This document shows positions 26,064 to 35,554 of a DNA stretch of 64,000 nucleotides, in pieces (the first letter of the stretch is position 1; every line of letters starts with the position of its first letter). The stretch is from the NCBI RefSeq assembly GCF_000797495.1, contig NZ_JTGN01000004.1, positions 463,017 through 527,016 on the forward strand. Direction: 5' to 3'. The translations under genes and the position numbers were made by a program. The notes under the pieces were generated by a model, which was given only the letters and a program-made list of their open reading frames with translations, had not been told where the DNA came from and searched no databases. The DNA comes from Robinsoniella peoriensis (GTDB lineage: Bacteria > Bacillota > Clostridia > Lachnospirales > Lachnospiraceae).

Positions 26064-27847
26064 TTGAACAGACGAAGACGATTAATATAATGAAGATTTT
26101 CAGGAGACTGTTCTCTTTTATGAAGCCCTACCGGCGAGGTCTCTATTTTGCTATTGTGTCTATTATTGTGGCTTCTGTCTTTAACAGCCTCGGACCGTTT
26201 ATACTGGGAAAGGCGACGGATGCATTAGCGGGAATTGTAGTTAACGGCGTTCCTGTATCCACTGGTATCCGGAAATTTATAACAATCTTAATCGTGCTGG
26301 GTGTGATTTATTTATTGTATTGCATCTTCAAGTATCTGAGTACTTTTATCATTGTAGGTGTGTCTGAAAAAACAATATTTGATCTTAGAAATAAAGTGGA
26401 TGGCAAATTAAAGCAGCTTCCACTTAATTACTTTGATACAAACCCATACGGAGATATTTTGAGTCGGGTAACCAATGATATCGATACGGTTTCCACTTCT
26501 TTGCAGCAGTCCATTGATCAGATACTGACCTCTATTTCCACTGCTGTTTTTATATTAATAATGATGCTGGTGGTCAGCCCTGCTTTGACTCTGATCGGAA
26601 TAATAACGGTACCGCTGGCACTGATTATTTCCATGAAAATAGCCCACAAATCCCAGTTTTTGTTCCAGGAACAACAGGGGACAGTGGGAAAATTAAATGG
26701 ATATGTTGAGGAAATGTATACGGGACATACGGTAATCAGCGCTTATGGAAAAGAACCGGATATTATCCGTGATTTTGAAGAGACGAATGAGACACTTTAC
26801 GCAGTTGGATGGAAAGCACAATTTTTATCGAGTCTTTTGCAGCCGATTACCCAGGCAATGACGAATCTTGGTTATGTACTGGTTGCGGTGATCAGTGGAT
26901 TTTTATGCATAAAGGGTGCTTTGACAATTGGCATGATACAATCATTTATTCAATATTTGCGTCAATTTTCACAGCCGATTACCCAGACAGTTCAGATTAC
27001 GAATATTTTGCAGTCTACAGCAGCAGCAGCTAACCGCGTATTTGAATTTTTGGACGAGAAAGAAGAAATACCGGAAGAAACCAATCCAGTTTTTCCGGAA
27101 AAAGTTTCTGGAGAAGTTACCTTTAGCCATGTAAGCTTTGGGTATCTTCCGCATAAAACGCTGATTAAAGATGTATCGCTGGAAGTGAGACCTGGAAGCA
27201 AAGTCGCTATCGTGGGACCTACCGGTGCCGGAAAAACTACGCTGGTAAATTTGCTGCTCCGTTTTTACGACATCAACAGTGGAAACATTTTAATTGACGG
27301 CATTGATATTCAAAAAATGGGACGGGAGTCTCTTCGTAGCATTTTTGGAATGGTTTTGCAGGACACCTGGCTTTTCCAGGGAACAGTTATGGAAAATATC
27401 CGGTATGGAAGGCTGGATGCTGACGATCAGGAAGTTGTGGATGCCGCAAAAGCAGCGCATGCAGATCATTTTATAAAAGCGCTTCCCGGAGGATTCCAGA
27501 TGGTTCTGGCTGAAGGCGCTGCAAACCTGGCTCAGGGAGAACGCCAGCTGCTTACCATTGCCCGTGCAATTTTGTCTGATTCACCGATTATGATACTGGA
27601 TGAGGCAACCAGCTCTGTTGACACCAGGACAGAAGTACTGATCCAGAAAGCCATGGCAAGACTCATGAAGAACAGAACCAGTTTTGTGATTGCCCATCGG
27701 CTTTCCACAATCCGAGATGCCGATATGATCTTATATATGCAGGAGGGTGATATTAAAGAAGTTGGAACTCATGAGGAATTAATCCGTAAAAAAGGATTAT
27801 ATGAAAAATTGTATAATAGCCAGTTTGCACAAAATAATGCAGGTTAA
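26060..27847 (+). CDS. Heterodimeric ABC exporter, half-transporter with catalytic ATP site
   Basis: The 595-residue partner has an extended N-terminus, six membrane helices (about 25-320) and an ATPase domain after about 355. Walker A is GPTGAGKTT and Walker B is canonical, IMILDEATSSVD. Its signature reads LAQGERQLLTIARA instead of LSGGQ, as usual for this subunit class. Together with the product of the overlapping upstream gene it forms one exporter. The pair is parallel in design to the pair encoded on the minus strand at 35555-39120. Confidence 0.92.
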   Translation: MIEQTKTINIMKIFRRLFSFMKPYRRGLYFAIVSIIVASVFNSLGPFILGKATDALAGIVVNGVPVSTGIRKFITILIVLGVIYLLYCIFKYLSTFIIVGVSEKTIFDLRNKVDGKLKQLPLNYFDTNPYGDILSRVTNDIDTVSTSLQQSIDQILTSISTAVFILIMMLVVSPALTLIGIITVPLALIISMKIAHKSQFLFQEQQGTVGKLNGYVEEMYTGHTVISAYGKEPDIIRDFEETNETLYAVGWKAQFLSSLLQPITQAMTNLGYVLVAVISGFLCIKGALTIGMIQSFIQYLRQFSQPITQTVQITNILQSTAAAANRVFEFLDEKEEIPEETNPVFPEKVSGEVTFSHVSFGYLPHKTLIKDVSLEVRPGSKVAIVGPTGAGKTTLVNLLLRFYDINSGNILIDGIDIQKMGRESLRSIFGMVLQDTWLFQGTVMENIRYGRLDADDQEVVDAAKAAHADHFIKALPGGFQMVLAEGAANLAQGERQLLTIARAILSDSPIMILDEATSSVDTRTEVLIQKAMARLMKNRTSFVIAHRLSTIRDADMILYMQEGDIKEVGTHEELIRKKGLYEKLYNSQFAQNNAG

Positions 27848-27884
27848 GATAGACTAATCAGATGTTATATAAATATAAAAGGGG

Positions 27885-27987
27885 CCTGGCAGTTCATAGG
27901 ATTAAGCGCTAAGGACTACCAGGTTCTTCCCGGTTACTCAGGAGTAGTTCGCCATGATATTAAATCATAAGCGAACGAACTCTGGAG
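27885..27987. other. Structured non-coding element of unknown type
   Basis: The gap 27848-28125 contains a compact foldable block. Stem 1 is CCTGG (27885-27889) with CCAGG (27919-27923), extended by AGT/ACT. Stem 2 is a 51-base hairpin, 27937-27987, made of CTC/GAG, GGAGT/ACTCT, GTTCGC/GCGAAC and ATGAT/ATCAT around loop ATTAA, separated by small internal loops. No T-run follows, so it is not a simple terminator. It does not match a riboswitch or RNA family I can name. It lies 3' of both flanking genes. Confidence 0.45.
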
Positions 27988-28125
27988 GGTAATCAAAATA
28001 TAAAACTGATAAAATATGATAGTATGATTAAACTTATCATGTTTACCAAGTGATTTACTTTTTCGCTGACCGTTTCTTCATTAAAACCTTAAACAAGTAA
28101 ATATATACATAAAATCCACATCTGA

Positions 28126-29013
28126 CTAAAGCAAAGTCATCCGGAATTGCTTCGGCGATAGATTCTTATATATCTTAAATATTTTAATGAAATAACTGGA
28201 TGTACTAAATCCAACGGTTACCGCTATTTCTGTGATGCTCAGAGGGGTGGAAATTAATAATTTTTCAGCTTCGCTTACACGGATGTAGTTCAGGTATTCA
28301 TTAAAGCTCATTCCCATAAGCCGATTAAAAGAACGTGAAAAATAACTGGAGCTAAGGCTGCATAATTCTGCCATTTCAGAAGCCTTTACCGGTTTTTCAT
28401 AATTGACCGACAGATAATTAAAAGCCGGGTTTAACATTTCGTACAGCTGCCGGTCCGGTTGTCTGTAATTATCCGGATGTTTTCCCGACCGGTGCCAATA
28501 GCGCAGTATCCATAAGAAAATGCTTCCGATATGGTTCTTAATGGCGAGCTCATATCCGTAGTCTCTTTCATGATTTTCTGTCATAATATTGTGAAATAAC
28601 GTAGGAAGCATGGTGTCCCGGATCTCCGAATACGGAATTACTTTTTCATGTCTGGCATCTTCGGTGATAAATGGTAGGATGTATTCCAGCTCAAAGTGGT
28701 TTTGGGACATGCGGTTGTAAATCAAATCCGGCATGAACCGCACAACTATATACTCGCCTCCATTTTCAGACAGGGAGTCAATCTGATGCACTTCATGAGA
28801 GTTAATTAAAACCAGATCGCCCCCGGTAAAGGAGTGATAGGAACCGTTTAGATATACTTTAAATGTACCCGAAAGGCCATAAAGCATTTCTATATAATCA
28901 TGGTAGTGCGCAGGATAGACGATTCCGGCACAATTCCTGGTTTCCAGATGGCACAAAAACTGGCACGGAACACCGTCTATATATACATTTTCTTCTTTCC
29001 AATAATGGATCAT
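28126..29013 (-). CDS. AraC-family transcriptional regulator
   Basis: The 295-residue protein has an N-terminal cupin sensor (about 15-140; CAGIVYPAHYHDYIEMLYGL, GGDLVLINSHEVHQID) and a C-terminal AraC pair (about 190-293; VKASEMAELCSLSSSYFSRS, LSITEIAVTVGFSTSSYFIK). The start is taken at 29013 because AAGGAAGGA precedes it on the minus strand; the frame is open further upstream to 29109 without a ribosome site. It is divergent from the GH3 gene, which it most likely controls. The ligand is probably a sugar. Confidence 0.9.
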   Translation of the reverse strand: MIHYWKEENVYIDGVPCQFLCHLETRNCAGIVYPAHYHDYIEMLYGLSGTFKVYLNGSYHSFTGGDLVLINSHEVHQIDSLSENGGEYIVVRFMPDLIYNRMSQNHFELEYILPFITEDARHEKVIPYSEIRDTMLPTLFHNIMTENHERDYGYELAIKNHIGSIFLWILRYWHRSGKHPDNYRQPDRQLYEMLNPAFNYLSVNYEKPVKASEMAELCSLSSSYFSRSFNRLMGMSFNEYLNYIRVSEAEKLLISTPLSITEIAVTVGFSTSSYFIKIFKIYKNLSPKQFRMTLL

Positions 29014-29115
29014 ATTTGTTCCTTCCTTTTTTAGATTTATAAAGCATACACAAAGGCTGTATGACAAAATTTTACTATTTTTGAATGGAATTATTATATC
29101 ATATAACAAAAAAAT

Positions 29116-29159
29116 GGGATATACTGATTTTACAAAAGATGTAAAAAATATCCCGGAGG
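29116..29159 (+). promoter_or_regulatory. Leader hairpin abutting the GH3 ribosome site
   Basis: GGGATAT (29116-29122) pairs with ATATCCC (29148-29154), and inside it TTTTAC (29128-29133) pairs with GTAAAA (29141-29146). The stem ends at the base before GGAGG (29155-29159). It could modulate ribosome access or message stability. Confidence 0.5.
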
Positions 29160-29166
29160 TAAAGAT

Positions 29167-31974
29167 ATGAGTAAGAATACAATAGGAGTTCCGTTGCCGG
29201 AGCTGGCCGATTACAGCAGAATTGCAGCCGCAGAAGGAGCAGTGTTATTGAAAAATGAAAACAACATGCTGCCGGTTTTAGAAGACGAGGTGGTTTCTGT
29301 ATTCGGAAGATGCCAATTTGATTATTATAGAAGCGGTACCGGATCAGGTGGTGCGGTGAATGTAGAATATGTATGCAATATTATTGATGGAATCCGCCAG
29401 AACAAAAAAATGAAACTCAATGATGAACTAGTAAAGCTGTATGAAGAGTGGATAGCCAAAAATCCTGCTGACGACGGAGGCGGCGGATGGGCAGCGGAGC
29501 CGTGGCATCAAAAAGAAATGCTGATCACGGACGATCTTGCAAAAAATGCCCGGGAAAAATCTGAAAAGGCGATTTTTATCATAGGCCGTACTGCAGGAGA
29601 AGATCAGGATAATGCAGATGCAGAAGGCGGATACCGTCTGACTCAGGAGGAAAAATCAAACCTTGAAGTTCTGACACGTCACTTTGAACAAGTTGCAGTT
29701 TTATTGAATGTTGCAAATATTATAGATATGAGCTGGGCAGAAGATTCTGCTTATCAGGATCATATCAAGGCGATCCTATACATCTGGCAGGGAGGTATGA
29801 CCGGCGGTCTTGCCGTTGCAGATGTCTTATCAGCAGAAGTAAATCCCAGTGGAAAACTGCCGGATACTATTGCCTACAGGCTGGAAGACTATCCTTCTAC
29901 CAGTAATTTCGGAAGTAAAGAACAGAATTTTTATCAGGAAGATATCTATGTAGGATATCGTTATTTCGAAACCTTTGCCCCGGAAAAAGTGCAGTATCCT
30001 TTTGGATTTGGATTATCTTATACAAATTTTGATATAGAAGTGGCAGAAGCAAAGTCCACAGGTGATGGTGTTGATGCCAAAATAGATCTTGCAGTCCACG
30101 TTAAAAATACAGGTGCCTATGCTGGAAAAGAAGTCATTCAGGTTTACAGCGGAGAACCCCAGGGAGTACTGGGAAAACCTGTAAAAGAACTGCGTGCATT
30201 TGCCAAGACTGAAAAGTTACAGCCAAATGAAGAAGCAACATTGCTTATTAGTTTTCCGGTTGCAGCTATGGCTTCCTATGATGACAGCGGCATTACCGGA
30301 AATAAATCCTGTTATGTACTGGAAGCAGGTGCTTATGAAATCTTTGTGGGCAACAGTGTGCGTGACTTAGTGAAAGCAGATGTAGATCAAAAAGGTGCAT
30401 ATATCATCGATTCTCTGACCGTATCTGAGACTCTGGAAGAGGCAATGGCACCTGTAAGGGCCTTCCAGAGAATAAAACCGGGCAAAACCGATAGCAAAGG
30501 AATTTATCAAATTGCACAGGAAGAGACCCCGCTGCAGACAATTTTACTGCAGGACAGAATTACGGAGCGTTTGCCGGAAACAATGCAGCAGACCGGTGAC
30601 AAAGGAATTAAGCTCAAGGATGTAGCGGAGGGAAAATCAGATATTGATGCTTTTATTGCCCAGTTAAACACAGATGAGCTGGCTTGCATTGTGCGCGGTG
30701 AAGGGATGAGCAGCCCAAAAGTAACTCCCGGGACGGCAGCAGCTTTTGGCGGTGTAGGTGATGCATTAGTAGCATATGGAATCCCCATCGCCTGTGCGGC
30801 GGATGGTCCTTCCGGAATTCGGATGGAAAGCGGATTAAAAGCTACGCAGATGCCCATCGGAACCTTGCTGGCTTCGTCCTGGAATATTCCGATGATGGAA
30901 GAACTGTATGAATTAGAAGGAAAAGAATTACGGAATAACGAAATTGATACCTTGCTGGGGCCGGGCGTGAATATACACAGAAACCCGCTGAACGGACGTA
31001 ATTTCGAATATTACTCGGAAGATCCTTATCTGACCGGATGTTTTGCCTGCGCGGCAGTAAAAGGAATACGCAAATCAGGTTGTGTGGGTACAGTGAAGCA
31101 TTTCGCAGGAAATAATCAGGAAACAGCTCGTTTCCATGCAGACTCTATTATTTCAGAACGGGCACTTCGTGAAATTTATTTGAAAGCTTTTGAAATAGCA
31201 GTGAAAGAAGGTCAGGCAACATCCATCATGACTTCTTACAATCCGGTAAATGGTCATTGGTCAGCTTCTAATTATGACTTAAATACCACTATACTAAGGG
31301 GTGAATGGGGATACCATGGAATCGTCATGACCGATTGGTGGGCAATGATGAATGATAACGTAAATGGCGGACCTGCAGATAAGAAAAACACTGCATTCAT
31401 GGTACGGGCACAAAACGATATTTACATGGTTGTCAATAATAATGGTGCAGAAGTAAATGCCATGAACGATAATACACTGGAATATCTGGAAAAAGGATGT
31501 CTTACGATAGGCGAACTTCAGAGATGTGCAAAAAATATATGCGAGTTCCTGATGCAGGTTCCTGCCTTTGAAAGAAAACCGGAAGAAGCAGCCAGAATTC
31601 AAAAATTTGCGGCAAAAAAATCCGCTGCAGAAGGTATAACAGAAAGCATAACAGCAGACCAAACCTGTTATTTACTGTCTGAACTACCGAAGATCACACC
31701 GCAATATGGGGAAACCGTATGTCTGAAAGTAGAAAATCCTGGAATATACAGCATTGTAGGCGAACTTTCTTCACAGGGAACAAATCAGGCACAGGCAACT
31801 GTAAATATGATTTTAAATGGGGAAGTCATGACCACGGTCCAACTCAACGGTACCGACGGAAATAAAATCACGCAGAAGCTCATCAAGGTTGAACTGGAAC
31901 CCGGTTATTATGAACTGCGTCTGGATTTGGTAAAGCCGGATATGACAATTGGCTGGATTGAATTCAGAGGGTAA
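29167..31974 (+). CDS. GH3 family glycosidase with swapped domain order
   Basis: The 935-residue enzyme is most likely a beta-glucosidase or related exo-beta-glycosidase. Domain order is reversed relative to most GH3 enzymes. The alpha/beta C-type domain comes first (AAEGAVLLKNENNMLPV, to about 290). A fibronectin-III-like domain follows (about 295-420). The catalytic TIM barrel is last (from about 510: IACAADGPSGIRM, GPGVNIHRNPLNGRNFEYYS, GTVKHFAGNNQE), with the nucleophile Asp723 in IVMTDWW. A C-terminal segment of about 100 residues resembles a small beta domain. It has no signal peptide, so it is intracellular. Similar arrangements are known in Ruminococcus and Butyrivibrio. Substrate specificity is not certain. 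Confidence 0.9.
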   Translation: MSKNTIGVPLPELADYSRIAAAEGAVLLKNENNMLPVLEDEVVSVFGRCQFDYYRSGTGSGGAVNVEYVCNIIDGIRQNKKMKLNDELVKLYEEWIAKNPADDGGGGWAAEPWHQKEMLITDDLAKNAREKSEKAIFIIGRTAGEDQDNADAEGGYRLTQEEKSNLEVLTRHFEQVAVLLNVANIIDMSWAEDSAYQDHIKAILYIWQGGMTGGLAVADVLSAEVNPSGKLPDTIAYRLEDYPSTSNFGSKEQNFYQEDIYVGYRYFETFAPEKVQYPFGFGLSYTNFDIEVAEAKSTGDGVDAKIDLAVHVKNTGAYAGKEVIQVYSGEPQGVLGKPVKELRAFAKTEKLQPNEEATLLISFPVAAMASYDDSGITGNKSCYVLEAGAYEIFVGNSVRDLVKADVDQKGAYIIDSLTVSETLEEAMAPVRAFQRIKPGKTDSKGIYQIAQEETPLQTILLQDRITERLPETMQQTGDKGIKLKDVAEGKSDIDAFIAQLNTDELACIVRGEGMSSPKVTPGTAAAFGGVGDALVAYGIPIACAADGPSGIRMESGLKATQMPIGTLLASSWNIPMMEELYELEGKELRNNEIDTLLGPGVNIHRNPLNGRNFEYYSEDPYLTGCFACAAVKGIRKSGCVGTVKHFAGNNQETARFHADSIISERALREIYLKAFEIAVKEGQATSIMTSYNPVNGHWSASNYDLNTTILRGEWGYHGIVMTDWWAMMNDNVNGGPADKKNTAFMVRAQNDIYMVVNNNGAEVNAMNDNTLEYLEKGCLTIGELQRCAKNICEFLMQVPAFERKPEEAARIQKFAAKKSAAEGITESITADQTCYLLSELPKITPQYGETVCLKVENPGIYSIVGELSSQGTNQAQATVNMILNGEVMTTVQLNGTDGNKITQKLIKVELEPGYYELRLDLVKPDMTIGWIEFRG

Positions 31975-32022
31975 AAAACAATAAATATTCATATATAATT
32001 TTACAATTATAGTACTTTCAGG

Positions 32023-32098
32023 GAAACTCCTGGGAAATTCATCCGGTATAAGCTTTCTGCTTAGCCGAATGGATTTGCCTGGAGTTTTTCAATTTTTA
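32023..32098 (+). terminator. Long hairpin terminator after the GH3 gene
   Basis: GAAACTCCTGGGAAATTCAT pairs, with a few mismatches, with ATGGATTTGCCTGGAGTTTTTC (shown split by its loop-proximal CCGG/CCGA part), and a T-rich run follows. Confidence 0.75.
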
Positions 32099-32174
32099 TT
32101 TTTTCTTTTGTCAAATGCCTGTCACATGAATCCTTTATGGTATGTAATGTACAAATTTAAAGGAGGGTTAATAA

Positions 32175-34550
32175 ATGACAAAAAGAAAGCTTTTGAACCT
32201 ATGTGTTGGAATTGGGGTCATCATGGGGGTTTTAACCGGATGTGCTTCAAAAATTTCAACAGATGAAACAAATGATAAAGTTCAGCTTCAAGAAACAAAT
32301 GATAACGTGCAGTCCAAAAGTACAAAGTTTAATGAGCCAGGGGATGAAAATGTTAATACATTATCGCCAGCCTATGAAGTGAATCCGGAAACTTTTACTT
32401 TGGAGGTAAAGAAGGGTAAGGAAACCGTGGTTGTTTCCCAACCCGGTGAACAGCGTCTGGTAGAAAATTTCACACAGGAAAAAGGTGTGACCAGTTGGTT
32501 ATATCCCAAGGAGAAAATAGCAGTAACCATAACTCCTGCTGAAGATTATCTGGAGGTATCCGTACGTTCAGAAGAAGAAATGGATAATGAATTTAACTGG
32601 CCTGTTATTTCCGGAGATATGTATTATCTTCCTTTGGGGGAAGGAAAAAGAGTACCAAAAGATGATCCCGTCTGGAACAACTATCTGAAAGGAACATCCG
32701 TTTCCGTTATGGAGCAGCTTTCTATGCCATTTTGGGCTGCGGCACAGGGAGAAAACGCCGTAGTTACGGTTTTAGAAAATCCATATCGCAGCGAGCTTAT
32801 GTTTTCAGAAACCAGCGAGAATATTTTTACCCTAAAACACGAATACCCGGAAATCGATCCGGAAAAAGAACAGCGATTCCGGTTTTACTTAACAGAAAAT
32901 GACCCGGTTGCAGCGGCTAAAATCTATCGCAGTTACGTCATGGAAAAGGGACAGTTTGTAACTTTAAAAGAAAAGGAAGCACAAAATCAAGATATCCAAA
33001 AACTTTATGGTGCACCCCACATTTATCTTTGGGGGGAGTTAATCATTTCCTCGGAAGATGTGAATTGGCAGGCATTTCGCGGCTCCATTGACAGCAGTGT
33101 GATGGAGTGGTTAAAAACGCGTATTGCACAATTAGAATCGGGTGATGAAGCAATCAATGCCCTAGATGAAATAAAGTCTCAGGATTATGTAGGTGAATAC
33201 CAAAAGGATATTGTCTGCCGGGCTTTGAGTGAAATTTTGAAACAGGATGATTTTTATCAGGAGGAAGCTTTAGACATCCAGGATCCATTTATGCAAAGCT
33301 GCATTAAGAAAGGATTGGATAACCTTAGTGAATCAGAGCAGCTGCAATTTCATAAACATGCTCTGGCTGCTAATTTACCTGAGGTATTTTTAGAAGTGGA
33401 TAATTGGATGAATCAGGAAACGGTAAATCTTGTCCGGGAGTTGAAAGAAAACGGGATAGACCATGCCTGGATCGGGTTAAACAGCTGGGAACAGGCATAT
33501 GCCAAGCCGGAGCTGGTAGAAACTGCAGTTTCTAAGGACTATTTAATTGGACCGTATGACTCCTACCATTCCATCCACAAACCAGGTGAAGAACAATGGA
33601 TTACGGCTGCATTCCAGGATACGTCCCTCTATGAAAATGCGGTAATTGAAGATAAGAATGGGGAAAAAATCACAGGATTTCAGAATGTAGGACGAAAACT
33701 GAATCCGACATTATCCATACCCGCCGTAGAGCAGCGCCTGCAGAGCATCGAAGGGAATGGAGTGGGATTTAACTCCTGGTTTATCGATTGTGATGCAACA
33801 GGAGAAATATATGATGATTATACACCGGAACATTTGACAACCCAGCAGGAGGATCTGCAGGCAAGACTGGAACGGATGTCAATGATACGGGACAGCAATA
33901 AAGTAATCGGTTCGGAAGGAGGCAGCGATTTTGCCGCTTCTACCATAGCATTTGCCCATGGAATAGAACTGCAGAGCTTTTCCTGGATGGATGAGGATAT
34001 GAAGAACAATAAAGACAGCGAATACTATATAGGCAAATATTATAATCCAAAGGGCGGGGCCGCAGAACGTTTTACACGGCAAGTTCCTGTGAAAGAGCAA
34101 TATGCACAGATATTCCTGAATCCCAGGTATGATGTTCCGCTGTATAAACTGGTTTACAATGATTCTGTAATTACCACATATCACTGGGACTGGTCAACAT
34201 TTAAAATTAAAGATAAAGTGGAAGACCGTATGCTTAGAGAAGTTCTCTACAATGTACCGCCGCTCTATCATCTGGACAGCACAGAATGGGAAAAATATAA
34301 AACAGCAATTACAAGCCATACTGCTGCCTGGTCACAATTTAGTAAAGAAGCCGTACAGGAAGAAATGACGGATTTTGAATACCTTACTGATGATGGACTG
34401 GTGCAGATGACAAATTATGGAGAACAATTAACGGCAGTGGTTAATTTTACAGATGCAGATTTTCAATATGAAAATCAAAATATACCTGCGCATTCTGTGT
34501 TGATGAAGCAGAATGGGAATAGTGTAATCTATACTCCTGAAGCCGGATAA
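32175..34550 (+). CDS. Surface lipoprotein glycosidase, GH129/GH101-like (alpha-GalNAc-acting candidate)
   Basis: The 791-residue protein has a lipoprotein signal ending in LTGC (lipidated Cys 23) and a polar linker to about 70. A beta-rich domain (70-270) precedes a TIM-barrel region. The strongest family marks are HAWIGLNSWEQAYAKPE, LIGPYDSYHSIHKPGE and FNSWFIDCDATGEIYDDY with the presumed nucleophile Asp538. These resemble the GH101 endo-alpha-N-acetylgalactosaminidase core and the related GH129 family. Those enzymes act on O-glycan core GalNAc, which would fit mucin use. AAAGGAGGG precedes the ATG. It is the only exported glycosidase in the window. Substrate is inferred; the family call is moderately sure. 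Confidence 0.7.
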   Translation: MTKRKLLNLCVGIGVIMGVLTGCASKISTDETNDKVQLQETNDNVQSKSTKFNEPGDENVNTLSPAYEVNPETFTLEVKKGKETVVVSQPGEQRLVENFTQEKGVTSWLYPKEKIAVTITPAEDYLEVSVRSEEEMDNEFNWPVISGDMYYLPLGEGKRVPKDDPVWNNYLKGTSVSVMEQLSMPFWAAAQGENAVVTVLENPYRSELMFSETSENIFTLKHEYPEIDPEKEQRFRFYLTENDPVAAAKIYRSYVMEKGQFVTLKEKEAQNQDIQKLYGAPHIYLWGELIISSEDVNWQAFRGSIDSSVMEWLKTRIAQLESGDEAINALDEIKSQDYVGEYQKDIVCRALSEILKQDDFYQEEALDIQDPFMQSCIKKGLDNLSESEQLQFHKHALAANLPEVFLEVDNWMNQETVNLVRELKENGIDHAWIGLNSWEQAYAKPELVETAVSKDYLIGPYDSYHSIHKPGEEQWITAAFQDTSLYENAVIEDKNGEKITGFQNVGRKLNPTLSIPAVEQRLQSIEGNGVGFNSWFIDCDATGEIYDDYTPEHLTTQQEDLQARLERMSMIRDSNKVIGSEGGSDFAASTIAFAHGIELQSFSWMDEDMKNNKDSEYYIGKYYNPKGGAAERFTRQVPVKEQYAQIFLNPRYDVPLYKLVYNDSVITTYHWDWSTFKIKDKVEDRMLREVLYNVPPLYHLDSTEWEKYKTAITSHTAAWSQFSKEAVQEEMTDFEYLTDDGLVQMTNYGEQLTAVVNFTDADFQYENQNIPAHSVLMKQNGNSVIYTPEAG

Positions 34551-34598
34551 TATTTATATGCGTATTAACTAGAATAGCAATTAATCAAATTCACCATG

Positions 34599-34633
34599 CA
34601 AAGACCATGCCATTAACCGGTATGGTCTTCTTT
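34599..34633. terminator. Terminator after the GH129-like gene
   Basis: AAAGACCATGCC pairs with GGTATGGTCTT around ATTAACC, and CTTT follows. It also lies between two transcription units. Confidence 0.75.
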
Positions 34634-34705
34634 GGGAAACAGCGGCAGTGGATTTTTGTAGTGGTTTTGAAATCGCAACATGACATACAGTTGTCCTGTT
34701 TCCTG

Positions 34706-34714
34706 TGATATAAT
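34706..34714 (+). promoter_or_regulatory. Extended -10 promoter element for the AlkZ-related gene
   Basis: TGATATAAT is a perfect extended -10 (TGnTATAAT), 60 bases before the ATG. No matching -35 was seen at 17 bp. Confidence 0.45.
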
Positions 34715-34773
34715 AAAGAAAAATTATTTCCGGTGCATGATACCGGTATTCTGTAAATGAAAGGATAAAAACA

Positions 34774-35463
34774 ATGGATGAAATAAAAACAATCAAGTGT
34801 TACAACGATTTTATAAAATCACTTTTAATAACCGGAATGAGTATGGGTGGAACGAATGATGAACAAATCTTTTCCCTGTGCAATTATTTTGGTGAGGAAA
34901 TTGAGTGGCATACGGAAAAAGCAGATACTGATCCCTGGGAATGGCGTATGAGGGTCTTAAATGAACGGGATGATATTGCCTATGGAAAGCTGTTTTTTAA
35001 AAAGAGTGGATTCATTACAAAAGAATGGTATCCCTATTTTTACGCCGCACGCCGTGACAAAACCAGTTTTGAAGAAGCGTATGCCCAGGGAAAGATCAGC
35101 CATCCAGCCAAAATAATTTATGAAATATTAAAAGAGCAGAGAAGGATGCCCCTGCATCTGCTGAAACAGGCAGGCGGATTCTCGAAAGAAGATAAAGCTG
35201 CATTTGAACGTGGTTTAACAGAACTGCAGATGAAAATGTATATTACCATGTGCGGACAGAAGAAGAAACTATCGGAAAAAGGAGAGGAGTATGGGTGGTC
35301 ATCTACTGTATTCTGTCTCGTGGAAGACTTCTTTCCGGATGATATGTTAGAAGAAGCCGGACATATAAAAGGCGAAGATGCATTACAGCGAATTTCAGAC
35401 CAGATCATGCGTTATAATCCAAAGGCAGATTCCAAGAGGATAAAAAAATTTGTTTTGGGATAA
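34774..35463 (+). CDS. AlkZ-related winged-helix protein
   Basis: The 229-residue protein resembles the short AlkZ-related proteins annotated in Clostridia: DPWEWRMRVLNERDDIAYGK in the first half, KLFFKKSGFITKEWYPYFYA, then a winged-helix-like stretch MPLHLLKQAGGFSKEDKAAF and GWSSTVFCLVEDFFP. Full AlkZ/YcaQ DNA glycosylases are larger (about 350-400 residues) and carry a QxQ or QxD catalytic motif that I do not find here. Catalytic activity is therefore doubtful. Start ATG 34774 follows AAAGGATAAAA. It is a single gene between two terminators. Confidence 0.6.
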   Translation: MDEIKTIKCYNDFIKSLLITGMSMGGTNDEQIFSLCNYFGEEIEWHTEKADTDPWEWRMRVLNERDDIAYGKLFFKKSGFITKEWYPYFYAARRDKTSFEEAYAQGKISHPAKIIYEILKEQRRMPLHLLKQAGGFSKEDKAAFERGLTELQMKMYITMCGQKKKLSEKGEEYGWSSTVFCLVEDFFPDDMLEEAGHIKGEDALQRISDQIMRYNPKADSKRIKKFVLG

Positions 35464-35478
35464 TGTTGTGTGTATGTA

Positions 35479-35520
35479 GGGCGTAAGTGAAGGATTGTAT
35501 TCCTCCATTTACGCCTTTTT
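35479..35520. terminator. Bidirectional terminator between convergent units
   Basis: GGCGTAAGTGAAGG pairs with CCTCCATTTACGCC, then TTTTT. It serves the AlkZ-related gene and, less strongly, the convergent exporter operon. Confidence 0.85.
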
Positions 35521-35554
35521 ATCAGGAACAAAAAATAGAATATATCTGATAATT

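Noticed and set aside
27848-28125. tRNA, SRP RNA or a known riboswitch
   Set aside because: No cloverleaf, T-loop, SRP core or riboswitch core that I know fits this stretch.
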